Assembly (NCBI GenBank): GCA_002869365.1 | Contig: PKTA01000096.1 | Location: 2,149 to 39,567, forward strand | Source of the DNA: Marinilabiliales bacterium | GTDB taxonomy: Bacteria > Bacteroidota > Bacteroidia > Bacteroidales > F082 | Length of the DNA stretch: 37,419 nucleotides | Direction: 5' to 3' | In this document: in pieces, positions 16,992-25,614 of the stretch | How positions within the stretch are numbered: the first letter of the stretch is position 1 | Layout: the number at the start of each line of letters is the position of its first letter | Position numbers and translations under genes: made by a program | The notes under the pieces: model-generated | Seen by the model: only the letters and a program-made list of their open reading frames with translations | The model's database searches: none | Told to the model about the DNA's origin: nothing

Positions 16992-18020
16992 GTGAAATTT
17001 ACAGCGCAGCAAATTGCTGAAGCACTAAGTGGAAAAGTTGATGGCGACCAAATGGCTGAAGTTGGAAACTTTGCCAAAATAGAAGATGGAAAAGCCGGAG
17101 ACATAAGTTTTCTGTCGAATCCAAAATATACAAGTTATTTATATACTACTAATGCTACCATAGTTATTGTAAGTGAGGATTTTGTGGCTGATAAAGAGAT
17201 TAATTCAACCTTAATACGGGTTAAAGATCCCTATGCTGCTTTTGCAACATTATTGGATTTTTACTATAAATCACTACCTGTACCCAAGGGAATTTCTAAG
17301 CAGGCAACAATAGCTTCTACGGCTAAAATTGGTGAGGATGTATTTATTGATGATTTTGTTGTAATTGGAGATAGTGTAATTATTGGAAACAATGCCAGAA
17401 TTTATTCGCATGTAAGCATAGCAGCAAACAGTAAAATAGGTAGCGAAACAATAATTAATTAAGGGGTTAGAATATATAGTGATACCAAAATTGGAAGTAA
17501 TTGCACTATCCATTCAGGAACAATAATTGGTTCTGATGGTTTTGGTTTTGCACCACAGGCTGGAAGCGATTACATAAAAATTCCTCAGATAGGTAATGTT
17601 ATTATTGAAGATTGGGTGGAGATTGGAGCAAATACTACCATCGACAGAGCAACAATGGGATCAACAATACTCAGGAAAGGAGTAAAAATTGATAATCTTA
17701 TACAAATTGCACATAATGTTGAGATAGGCGAGAATACAGTAATTGCAGCTCAAACGGGTATTTCAGGCTCAACCAAGATAGGCAGGAATTGTATGATAGG
17801 AGGTCAGGTTGGAATAATCGGACACCTTGTAATTGCTGATGGTGTAAAAATTGCTGCGCAATCAGGTATAGGAAAGAGTATAAAAGAAGAAAACGCAATA
17901 GTTGAAGGTTCTCCTGCTGTAAACATTAGGGATTTCCAAAGGTCTTATGTTCACTTCCGTCGCCTCGATAAATTAGTGAAGAGAATAGATGAAATTGAAA
18001 GAAGCCAAAAGAATAAATAG
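16992..18020 (+). pseudogene. lpxD: lpxD (UDP-3-O-acylglucosamine N-acyltransferase) interrupted by one in-frame TAA
   Basis: LpxD adds the second acyl chain in lipid A synthesis. From the GTG at 16992 one frame encodes a normal-length LpxD (343 codons including the stop) except for a TAA at 17460-17462 (codon 157). Before it lie the N-terminal nucleotide-binding domain and the first left-handed beta-helix coils. After it come [11 protein letters not shown], the catalytic His241 in [18 protein letters not shown] with His278, and the C-terminal helix. There is no frameshift. No ATG, GTG or TTG occurs in frame until GTG 17616, so restarted translation would miss 51 residues. Sequencing error, recent nonsense mutation or an altered gene are all possible. 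A paralogue, lpxD2, lies four genes downstream. lpxC follows after 59 bases. Confidence 0.85.
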
Positions 18021-18027
18021 AATTGCT

Positions 18028-18035
18028 TACTTTTG
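18028..18035 (+). promoter_or_regulatory. Candidate -7 element for lpxC/fabZ
   Basis: TACTTTTG matches TAnnTTTG, lies just after the lpxD stop and 45 bases before the lpxC ATG. No good -33 partner is seen. If active, it would let lpxC-lpxA-efp-lpxD2 be expressed independently of the interrupted lpxD. Confidence 0.35.
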
Positions 18036-18079
18036 CGCAAATTTTTTAATTGAAGGGTAGAAAATATACCCAGGTATTT

Positions 18080-19480
18080 ATGGCAGAAAAACAAAAGACC
18101 ATTGGGAAATCAATATCAGTTACCGGTAACGGATTGCATACCGGACAGAGTGGAACTATGACTTTTTATCCGGCTGAAGCAGACCACGGAATTAAGTTTC
18201 GCAGATCTGATCTTGAAAAAACCCCCATCATATCAGCAAATATCGATAATGTAATTGGAACCGCAAGGGGTACAACCATTGGCGAAAATGGTGCTAATGT
18301 ATTTACTATTGAACATGTTTTAGCAGCTTTTAGAGGTTTAGGAGTCGACAATGCTCTCATTGATTTAGATATGGAAGAAATTCCAATTCTGGATGGCTCT
18401 TCCCGATATTTTCTTGCAGCAATTAAAGAAGCAGGCATAGTAGACCTTGATAAAGACAGAGAGTTCATTGTTATTGATGAAGTTATAGAATATAAAGTTC
18501 CAGATAGTAAAATTGAAATAAAAATAGAACCTCACGATAGTTTTCAATTAGATGTTGAAATTGATTTTGAAAGCAGAGTGTTAGGTTATCAAAAGGCAGT
18601 TCTCAATGATATTTCATCCTTTGAGAAGGAAATATCTATGTGCCGTACATTTGTTTTTTTACATGAATTGGAGTTTTTACTTAGCAACGATCTTATAAAA
18701 GGTGGTGATTTGGCAAGTGCAATTGTTTTCGTTAACAGAGTTATTCCACAAAAGGAACTCGACAGACTTGCTAAGGTTTTTAATAAGCCAAGTGTAAAAG
18801 TTAAAAAAGAAGGTATTCTAAATAATTTAGAATTGCATTACGACAATGAGCCTGCACGACATAAACTACTGGATATTATAGGCGACCTGGCACTGTTGGG
18901 CAAGCCTATTAAGGGTAAAATAACTGCAAAACGTCCTGGTCATCAGTCGAATACGGAATTTGCAAAATTAATTAATCAACATTTAATAAAAAAAGAAGCC
19001 ATGTTAAAAGCACCCCCTTTTGATATTTATGCTAAACCATTATTTGATGTTATTCAAATACAAAAGATGTTACCTCATCGTCCTCCGTTTTTACTGGTCG
19101 ATAAAGTTCTTGAGATGAGTGATAATCATATCATTGGAATGAAGAGTGTAACAATGAATGAGCCCTTCTTTGTAGGTCACTTTCCGGAAGAACCATTAAT
19201 GCCGGGAGTATTACAAGTAGAAGCCATGGCACAAGTAGGTGGTATATTTGTACTTAATCAGGTTTCTGATCCGGAACTTTATTCAACTTATTTCCTTAAA
19301 ATAAATGATTGTAGATTCCGGGGAAAAGTAGTTCCCGGGGATGTTCTTGTATTTAGTATTGAATTAATTGCTCCAATAAAGAGAGGAATTTGTCAGATGA
19401 GGGGAAAAGCCTTTGTTGGAGAAAAACTTGTTATGGATGGAGAACTAACAGCCCAAATTGTTAAAAATAAAGAAAAGTAA
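18080..19480 (+). CDS. lpxC/fabZ: Bifunctional LpxC deacetylase / FabZ 3-hydroxyacyl-ACP dehydratase
   Basis: This is the fusion of the first committed enzyme of lipid A synthesis (LpxC, a zinc deacetylase) with the fatty acid dehydratase FabZ, characteristic of Bacteroidota. The LpxC part is residues about 1-305, with zinc ligands His79 (TIEHV), His261 and Asp265 (ARHKLLDIIGD) and His288 (PGHQS). The FabZ part runs from about 308 to 466, with catalytic His367 (GHFPEEPLMPGV) and Glu381 (QVEAMAQ). I chose ATG 18080; an upstream in-frame TTG at 18050 adds ten residues and sits close to the candidate promoter. LpxC and FabZ compete for the same hydroxyacyl-ACP pool, so the fusion fixes their ratio. 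lpxA follows after six bases. Confidence 0.96.
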   Translation: MAEKQKTIGKSISVTGNGLHTGQSGTMTFYPAEADHGIKFRRSDLEKTPIISANIDNVIGTARGTTIGENGANVFTIEHVLAAFRGLGVDNALIDLDMEEIPILDGSSRYFLAAIKEAGIVDLDKDREFIVIDEVIEYKVPDSKIEIKIEPHDSFQLDVEIDFESRVLGYQKAVLNDISSFEKEISMCRTFVFLHELEFLLSNDLIKGGDLASAIVFVNRVIPQKELDRLAKVFNKPSVKVKKEGILNNLELHYDNEPARHKLLDIIGDLALLGKPIKGKITAKRPGHQSNTEFAKLINQHLIKKEAMLKAPPFDIYAKPLFDVIQIQKMLPHRPPFLLVDKVLEMSDNHIIGMKSVTMNEPFFVGHFPEEPLMPGVLQVEAMAQVGGIFVLNQVSDPELYSTYFLKINDCRFRGKVVPGDVLVFSIELIAPIKRGICQMRGKAFVGEKLVMDGELTAQIVKNKEK

Positions 19481-19486
19481 GCTATT

Positions 19487-20296
19487 ATGAATCAACCACT
19501 AGCATATGTTCACCCACAAGCCAAAATAGCACCAAATGTTGTTATAGAGCCTTTTGTAAATATTGAAAAGAATGTGGTTATTGAGGAAGGCACTTGGATA
19601 GGATCCAGTGTCACTATTATGGAAGGTGCCCGAATTGGGAAGAATTGCAGAATTTTCCCTGGCGCAGTAATTTCTGCCATTCCTCAGGACTTAAAATTTG
19701 AAGGAGAAGAAAGTTTAGTTAAAATTGGTGATAATACCACTGTTAGAGAATTTGTTACCATTAACAGAGGTACCAAGGCAAATAATGAAACTTCAATTGG
19801 AAATAATTGTTTATTGATGGCTTATGTGCATGTTGCCCACGACTGTATTATTGGTAATAATGTTATACTTGCCAATGCCTGTAATCTGGGAGGTCATATA
19901 GAAATAGATGATTGGGCAATTGTTGGAGGTTTGTCGGCAGTACATCAGTTTGTGCATATTGGAAAACATGCCATGATTTCTGGTGGTAGTATGGTATTAA
20001 AAGATGTACCTCCGTTTTCAAAAGCAGGAAGAGATCCCCTTTCATTTATTGGAGTTAATTCCATCGGTTTGCGCCGAAGAGGTTTTACCAATGAAAGAAT
20101 AAATGAGATACAGGATATTTTCAGACACCTTTTCCTTAAGGGAAGAAATATATCACAGGCAGTAAGATTTATTGAAGCTAATCTTCCCGCAACGCCTGAT
20201 AGGGATGAGGTTCTTAGTTTTATTACAAATTCCCAAAGGGGAATTATGAAGGGGTATACTAGTATTAAAGACAAAAATGGATCCAGCGGATCATAA
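19487..20296 (+). CDS. lpxA: UDP-N-acetylglucosamine O-acyltransferase LpxA
   Basis: LpxA transfers a 3-hydroxyacyl chain from ACP to UDP-GlcNAc, the first step of lipid A synthesis, in the cytoplasm as a trimer. The 269-residue protein shows hexapeptide repeats of the left-handed beta helix from the start to about residue 190. The catalytic histidine is His118 in YVHVAHDC (equivalent to E. coli His125). NACNLGGHIEIDDWAIVGG and AVHQFVHIGKHAMISGG, typical of the family, follow. The C-terminal part (about 195-269) is the usual helical domain. It lies six bases after lpxC/fabZ and 18 before efp, clearly one operon. Confidence 0.96.
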   Translation: MNQPLAYVHPQAKIAPNVVIEPFVNIEKNVVIEEGTWIGSSVTIMEGARIGKNCRIFPGAVISAIPQDLKFEGEESLVKIGDNTTVREFVTINRGTKANNETSIGNNCLLMAYVHVAHDCIIGNNVILANACNLGGHIEIDDWAIVGGLSAVHQFVHIGKHAMISGGSMVLKDVPPFSKAGRDPLSFIGVNSIGLRRRGFTNERINEIQDIFRHLFLKGRNISQAVRFIEANLPATPDRDEVLSFITNSQRGIMKGYTSIKDKNGSSGS

Positions 20297-20314
20297 AATA
20301 TTAAAATTCAATAA

Positions 20315-20881
20315 ATGGCAACAACAGCAGATATAAGAAATGGATTATGCATTGAGCATAATGGAGAACTTTGGATAGTAGTAGAGTTTCAGCATGTTAA
20401 GCCCGGTAAAGGTCCGGCATTTATAAGAACAAAACTTAAAAATGCTATTAGTGGTAAAGTGTTATCACATACTTTTACCTCCGGATTTAAAATTAATGTC
20501 CAAAGAATAGAGAACAGAAGTTATCAGTTTTTATACAGTGAAGGTGATGTTTATCATTTCATGAATAATGAAGATTTTGAACAAACTTTTATAAATGAAT
20601 CAATGATATCGGCTCCTCAACTACTTAAAGAAGGAGAGAATGTTACCATTGGATTTCACGCTGAAAACGAATCGGCAATATTTTGCGAAATGCCTACTTA
20701 TGTTACATTGGAAATAACATATACCGAGCCAGGTGAGAAAGGTAATACTGCAACAAATGCCTTTAAAGATGCTACTGTTGAAACCGGAGCAACCGTTAAG
20801 GTTCCCTTGTTTATAAACATAGGCGACAAGATTAAAATTGATACCCGTAACGGGTCTTATTCAGAAAGAGTTAAATCTTAG
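20315..20881 (+). CDS. efp: Translation elongation factor P
   Basis: EF-P rescues ribosomes stalled at polyproline stretches. The 188-residue product has all three beta domains. The loop that reaches the peptidyl-transferase centre is HVKPGKGPAF, with Lys32 at the position modified in E. coli EF-P. The C-terminal domain contains the family-typical NATKPATLETGATVKVPLF-like segment (here KDATVETGATVKVPLF) and NIGDKIKIDTRNGSY. No modifying enzyme gene is seen. It sits inside the lpx operon, between lpxA and lpxD2 (three-base gap), an arrangement repeated in related genomes; the functional reason is unknown. Confidence 0.96.
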   Translation: MATTADIRNGLCIEHNGELWIVVEFQHVKPGKGPAFIRTKLKNAISGKVLSHTFTSGFKINVQRIENRSYQFLYSEGDVYHFMNNEDFEQTFINESMISAPQLLKEGENVTIGFHAENESAIFCEMPTYVTLEITYTEPGEKGNTATNAFKDATVETGATVKVPLFINIGDKIKIDTRNGSYSERVKS

Positions 20882-20884
20882 ATA

Positions 20885-21820
20885 ATGGATTTTCCACATA
20901 AACTTTCAGTAAAGGAGATTGCTGAAATTATCAATGGTCGTCCATTGGGCGATATTGACGTTAATGCGTTGGGGTTGAATGAATTGCATGTAGTAAGGGA
21001 GGGTGATGTAACATTTGTAGACCATCCCAAATACTATAACAAAGTTCTAAACTCAAGAGCCAGTGTAGTTATTATTAATAAGGAAGTGGATGCACCTGAG
21101 GGGAAAACTCTTATTTTGCATGATCAACCCTTTAATGCATTTAATATTCTGATAAATAAATTCAGGGCTTTTAAACCCTCAGATAAGTTTATCAGTGAAA
21201 GTGCGATAATTGGTGAGAATACTTTTATCCAGCCCGGGGCTTTTATTGGCAACAATGTCAAAATAGGTGATAACTGTATAATTCATTCAAATGTAAGCGT
21301 TTACGATAATTCTGTTATTGGGAATAATGTAATTATACATTCCGGTAGTATTATCGGAGCCGATGCTTATTACTTTCAAAAAAGAGATGGAAAATTCTCA
21401 AAATTTCATTCAGGGGGTAGAGCAGTTATTGAGGATAATGTTGAGATAGGAGCCAATTGCTGTATTGATAAAGGCGTTACCGCTGATACAATTATTGGCT
21501 GTGGAACAAAATTCGATAATCATTGTCAGGTTGGACATGATACCATAATTGGAAAAAATTGTTTGATAGGTGCCTTTGCTGCCATAGCGGGCGTAACGAA
21601 AATTGAGGATGATGTAATTATTTGGGCAAGAGTTGCAATCAATAAAGATATAGTAATAGGAAAAGGCGCCGAAATTCTTGCTACTTCAGCCATTGACAAA
21701 TCAGTTGAAGGAGGAATTACTTATATGGGTTCTCCTGCCATTGAAGTGAAGAAATATTGGCGAAACATGATATTCATGAAACAATTGCCTGACCTTATTA
21801 AGTCGTTAAGAGATAAATAA
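20885..21820 (+). CDS. LpxD paralogue (LpxD2), UDP-3-O-acylglucosamine N-acyltransferase-like
   Basis: The 311-residue protein has an N-terminal LpxD-type domain (about 1-100), a left-handed beta-helix of hexapeptide repeats (about 105-280) and a short C-terminal helix. Within the helix, IIGADAYYFQKR replaces the usual GADGFGF segment. The catalytic histidine equivalent is kept: His218 in VGHDTIIG. The second histidine conserved in LpxD (His278 in the neighbouring lpxD, E. coli His276) aligns with Asp255 here. Such a second LpxD after efp recurs in Bacteroidota. Whether it acylates the same substrate, another UDP-sugar, or uses a different acyl chain is not known. Its stop codon abuts the stop of the converging ligase gene. 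Confidence 0.88.
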   Translation: MDFPHKLSVKEIAEIINGRPLGDIDVNALGLNELHVVREGDVTFVDHPKYYNKVLNSRASVVIINKEVDAPEGKTLILHDQPFNAFNILINKFRAFKPSDKFISESAIIGENTFIQPGAFIGNNVKIGDNCIIHSNVSVYDNSVIGNNVIIHSGSIIGADAYYFQKRDGKFSKFHSGGRAVIEDNVEIGANCCIDKGVTADTIIGCGTKFDNHCQVGHDTIIGKNCLIGAFAAIAGVTKIEDDVIIWARVAINKDIVIGKGAEILATSAIDKSVEGGITYMGSPAIEVKKYWRNMIFMKQLPDLIKSLRDK

Positions 21821-23281
21821 TTAATCTTCAGGATTAGATTTTAAACCCAAATGATTGTTTTCGTTTGGGTTTTTTGTATGGAATATTTCTAATGCAACTA
21901 TTATTGCTGTAAATCCCCAAAATGGTACAGAAAGCTTATCGGTATCCAGGAAGTTGTTTAATACACCGTGAGCCATATAAGTACTTAATCCCATCAATGC
22001 CATCATGCTAAGGAATTTGACTTTTTTATTTCCTTTTTCATAGGTTTTAATGCCTGAATATAAAATAGTTGCAAACATAAGGATAACTATTATCATTCCC
22101 GGCAAACCGGTTTCAGCAAGCGGACCTAAATATTCGCTGTGTGCATTTCCCTGGTCTCCTAAATTTGTACTTATAATTGTTTTTTCTCTGGAACGCTGAA
22201 AAGGCGCATAAACAAACTGATAGGTACCGGGTCCCCAGCCGAAAACAGGACGCTCATCATATAGTCGTACTGCAGCTTGCCATCTGTTTATCCTTTCCAG
22301 ATTTGAGGCATCGGAAGAAATATTTGTTATAGATTTAACGTGCTCAGTAAAATTTGCCGATGAGTCTTGCTTGTTTTTTTCAAGTCTGTCGATAATTTGA
22401 TGTTGAAATGTAAAAAATAATCCAACAAGTAAAATAAGCACTCCCAGTACCCAATAATATCTTATCCTGAAAACAACCAGAATAAATAGTCCGGCTGAAG
22501 CTAGTATACTCAACCAGGCAGCACGGCTGTACGATAGTAATATGGCAATAATGAGTATAAATGTTGCAGTTGTAGCAACTATTCTAATCCAGTTTTTTTG
22601 TTTAGGATATACAATAAAACCTATGGCTATTGGTAAAAACATCGATAATGCTGCCCCATAAGCAGTATGATCGTTATAGAACGGATCCATAACCCAGTGT
22701 CCTGTTTCCTCATCAAAACCATATTGTGAATGTATGCTAATTGTGTATATTACAACTATCAATAAACCAACTAAATACAGCCATAGAAATTTGTGAATAT
22801 TTTCAATTTTTCTAAAGAACAGGGCAGCTACAAAGAAAAATGGAACTACAAACCATAAGCGTGAAATGAAAAACTTTATTGAAACTATTGGCAACTCACT
22901 GGTAAATGTAGTTATGAGTATCCAGAACAAATTCATGTAAATGAGATATGAAACTGGATGTTTTGATATTTTTTTATCGTAATTGTTTTGATAAATGACG
23001 TTAATAAGGAATATTATCAGAACACCAAACATCAGAGGTTCTGTGGGTAATGAAATGCCAAGCCCAGCCTCTAAATCACTAATATTTACAGCAAGTGGTG
23101 TAGCAAAGGTTATTAATAACAGAATTTTATCATAGGCAGTTAAATAGTAGTACATTACTATTAATACTACGGGAAGCAGAAACAACCAGTAAACATCTTT
23201 TTGTACTACCAAATACAGATTGACAAGCAAAAACACTGAAGTCAACCCATAAACCCATCCTATCTTAAGTTTTTCGTTCAA
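21821..23281 (-). CDS. O-antigen ligase/polymerase family membrane protein (Wzy_C domain)
   Basis: The 486-residue protein is highly hydrophobic, with about a dozen membrane segments and a large periplasmic loop between about residues 305 and 390. That loop carries the Wzy_C-type sequence RINRWQAAVRLYDERPVFGWGPG and the later GNAHSEYLGPLAETGLPG with a conserved histidine. Such proteins either join O-antigen to lipid A core (WaaL-like) or polymerise O-units (Wzy-like); sequence alone does not decide. It starts nine bases after the double-Wzz gene, so both are probably one operon for surface polysaccharide assembly. Its last codons contain a hairpin that should act as terminator for the converging lpx operon. 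Confidence 0.88.
   Translation of the reverse strand: MNEKLKIGWVYGLTSVFLLVNLYLVVQKDVYWLFLLPVVLIVMYYYLTAYDKILLLITFATPLAVNISDLEAGLGISLPTEPLMFGVLIIFLINVIYQNNYDKKISKHPVSYLIYMNLFWILITTFTSELPIVSIKFFISRLWFVVPFFFVAALFFRKIENIHKFLWLYLVGLLIVVIYTISIHSQYGFDEETGHWVMDPFYNDHTAYGAALSMFLPIAIGFIVYPKQKNWIRIVATTATFILIIAILLSYSRAAWLSILASAGLFILVVFRIRYYWVLGVLILLVGLFFTFQHQIIDRLEKNKQDSSANFTEHVKSITNISSDASNLERINRWQAAVRLYDERPVFGWGPGTYQFVYAPFQRSREKTIISTNLGDQGNAHSEYLGPLAETGLPGMIIVILMFATILYSGIKTYEKGNKKVKFLSMMALMGLSTYMAHGVLNNFLDTDKLSVPFWGFTAIIVALEIFHTKNPNENNHLGLKSNPED
21843..21875 (+). terminator. Rho-independent terminator for the lpx-efp-lpxD2 operon, inside the converging ligase gene
   Basis: AAACCCAAA (21843-21851) pairs with TTTGGGTTT (21864-21872) around a 12-base loop and is followed by further Ts on the plus strand. 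It lies 23 bases after the lpxD2 stop. On the minus strand the stem is followed by few Ts, so it works best for plus-strand transcripts. It is located entirely within the 3' coding end of the ligase gene. Confidence 0.7.
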
Positions 23282-23290
23282 AAGTAAATT

Positions 23291-25453
23291 CTATTTCTTA
23301 CGGTTCTCGATGAACATTATGATAAATGAAGAAAACATTAAAGCAGCAAGTGCTGCAAGACCAACAATAATCCAACGTACCGGATATTCTTTCCTGTCGC
23401 TAACATAAGGTGCAGATACGATGTTGCTATATGTCATATGTGAATCTATAAAACGAACAGCCAGTTCGTAATCCAGTTTTACCTGCACGTACGTACGAGC
23501 TTCATTTTGAATCATCTCAGTAACTTCCAGTAGTTGACCACTATATTTTTCCATGTTTTTCTTTAGCCTTTCAACTTCTTTCTTATTAATTTTGCCAATG
23601 TTTCCATCGTAAGTTCCCAATAAACCTCTGAAAATTTCCTGTGATTGATTACTATACTCAATAATACCGTAATCTTCTCCCAATTCCTGAAGGATTGTTT
23701 TTAGCGAATCAATAGTATTTCTTTTTTTCTGTAACTGAAGTCGGTACATATCCGCAACCTCTATATATTTTGTTTTATGAAGGCGAGCCATTTTTTTATC
23801 GTAAAAATGAATTAGTGAGTTTACAATCATAGCAGCGGTATCAGGATTTTTATCTAATACATCTATTGAAACTGCCTCATAAGGAGTTTTTCCTATTTTT
23901 ATTTTCTCGCTATATTCATTATATAAAACCGATTTATAGTATTTATAGTTCTTGTCGATATTATAATGTTCGTCAAGTTTAAATTTATTAATAATACTAT
24001 CTTTAATGTCTTGAGAATTAAATATTTGCAACATCTGTTCTGTTTCACTTTCCTCTGAATAGGAATCAGTATTTGCAGGATATAAAACAGCATGTGATTT
24101 ATAAAGTGGTGTAATAAATGCAGGACCTGAAAAAATTCCTCCCAAAACCGCAGCAATAATTACAATCACCGTTAAATGCACTTTCCATTTATCCAATAAA
24201 CTCAATAATTCTGAACTGTTAAAAAATTTAGCCATCTCTATGTCGTTAATTTCGGTAATTACATAATCTTTATTTTCCTTTTGTTTATCTCTTTCTTCTT
24301 CATCTTTTTCCCCTAAATTTTCATTAGATAAAGTGTCGTCGAGTTTAATATTTTTCTGACTTTTTATATTTTGATCACCCTTATTATAATTAATATAATC
24401 AGGGATACTAATTTTTAGTCTTTTTTTTTTAATCTTGACTTCTATTCCACCGGAAAAAACCTCAATAAAACCCAATATTAACAATGCCAGCATAAAACTT
24501 GCAATTGTTGATATTAGTACTATTAACCATCTAATAGGATAGGTTTTTTTCTCGGCCTTATATGCGCTACTCACAATAAATTTATGTGGAAGACTCTCCG
24601 TTGCGTCAACTTTGGCCTCCTCGTATTTAGATCGTAATGCACTCAACTTTTTCTTGTCATGCTCAAGAGCATCTCTAATGGAAACATAAGGCCCTCCATA
24701 TTTGGCAAGCATATCAAGTTTCTTTTGAAGACGATTAACGCCCGCTTGATTACCTTTTGCCATTTCAATGGCCAACTGCCGGTTAAACATTTCCGATTGA
24801 CTCTCGTAATCATTAACTCCTAATCCACGTAAAACAGTTAGTGAATCTTCCTGAAGCCTTACCTGATTTTTTAGGTTTAAATATTCTTCTTCTACTATTT
24901 TAAATGCTCTAACAGCGATCTCCTTCTGCATATTGTTGATGGTAGAATCTACCAGTTCAGCAATGTCGTTTGCCATATCAGCAGCGAACTTTGGATTTTT
25001 GTCCAGCACAGAAATCTTTACTGCCATATATTCTGTACGTCTGAATTTGAATTTATCCTCATATTCATTATACAGATGTGTCATCTTATATTTGTCACCT
25101 TGCTTGATACCATAATGATCAAGTAAGTTATATTTATTGATAATTCTATCACGTATTTTATTAGAATTTAAAACCTGCAGCATTTGCTCAGTTTGCTCGT
25201 CTTCTCCAAATTCTAATATGTCTTTACTATTAACAAATGTTTCACTCAACAACACCTTTGAAATTGAATTGCTGGCTGTTGGATAAAGAATAACAGTTGA
25301 TTGATAAAGAGGTGTGATAAAATATGATGACGAAAATATTGACGAAAGAACTATAACAATTAAGGTAATGATGCTTAACTGTTTGTAGTATTTAAGCAGA
25401 ACTTGTAATAATATACCTGAAAAAAATGGTTTTTCTATCTGGTTTTTACCCAC
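23291..25453 (-). CDS. Tandem double Wzz-type polysaccharide chain-length determinant
   Basis: The 720-residue inner-membrane protein contains two complete Wzz/FepE-type units. Unit 1 has membrane segments near 28-48 and 309-333; unit 2 has them near 425-447 and 693-714, each with a coiled-coil periplasmic region between. The units align along their length: FITPLYQSTVILYP with FITPLYKSHAVLYP, EQTEQMLQVLNS with ESETEQMLQIFNS, and YPIRWLIV with YPVRWIIV. A charged cytoplasmic linker of about 70 residues (338-406) joins them. Met407 (ATG at 24235) opens unit 2 like an old start codon. Wzz proteins are normally single units forming rings. The ligase/polymerase gene follows after nine bases, and a good promoter lies upstream. 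No cytoplasmic kinase domain is present. Confidence 0.9.
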   Translation of the reverse strand: MGKNQIEKPFFSGILLQVLLKYYKQLSIITLIVIVLSSIFSSSYFITPLYQSTVILYPTASNSISKVLLSETFVNSKDILEFGEDEQTEQMLQVLNSNKIRDRIINKYNLLDHYGIKQGDKYKMTHLYNEYEDKFKFRRTEYMAVKISVLDKNPKFAADMANDIAELVDSTINNMQKEIAVRAFKIVEEEYLNLKNQVRLQEDSLTVLRGLGVNDYESQSEMFNRQLAIEMAKGNQAGVNRLQKKLDMLAKYGGPYVSIRDALEHDKKKLSALRSKYEEAKVDATESLPHKFIVSSAYKAEKKTYPIRWLIVLISTIASFMLALLILGFIEVFSGGIEVKIKKKRLKISIPDYINYNKGDQNIKSQKNIKLDDTLSNENLGEKDEEERDKQKENKDYVITEINDIEMAKFFNSSELLSLLDKWKVHLTVIVIIAAVLGGIFSGPAFITPLYKSHAVLYPANTDSYSEESETEQMLQIFNSQDIKDSIINKFKLDEHYNIDKNYKYYKSVLYNEYSEKIKIGKTPYEAVSIDVLDKNPDTAAMIVNSLIHFYDKKMARLHKTKYIEVADMYRLQLQKKRNTIDSLKTILQELGEDYGIIEYSNQSQEIFRGLLGTYDGNIGKINKKEVERLKKNMEKYSGQLLEVTEMIQNEARTYVQVKLDYELAVRFIDSHMTYSNIVSAPYVSDRKEYPVRWIIVGLAALAALMFSSFIIMFIENRKK

Positions 25454-25477
25454 GTTACTTAATTTTTAATAGAAAGG

Positions 25478-25507
25478 CAAAAATAGGAATTTTTATAATT
25501 GATACAA
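25478..25507 (-). promoter_or_regulatory. Promoter of the wzz-ligase operon, complete -33/-7 match
   Basis: Read on the minus strand, TTG (25507-25505) is followed after exactly 19 bases by TATTTTTG (25485-25478), the Bacteroidota consensus TTG-N19-TAnnTTTG. The -7 element ends 25 bases before the start of the double-Wzz gene. Confidence 0.65.
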
Positions 25508-25614
25508 CATCCATTTTCCTTTGTAAATGATACATAAATAATTTGATAAATACTAAATTGTGATCAAAAATAAAACGCTTAACGATTACAAAATCAATAT
25601 ATTACTTTAGATAT

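Noticed and set aside
17460-17462. Selenocysteine or pyrrolysine recoding in lpxD
   Set aside because: Those use TGA and TAG; the codon here is TAA and LpxD has no such residue at this place.
16992-18020. Two separate small acyltransferase genes (16992-17462 and 17616-18020)
   Set aside because: Both parts are in one frame and together form a single normal-length LpxD. The 51 codons between the TAA and the first possible restart also encode LpxD sequence, so an interrupted single gene is the better reading.
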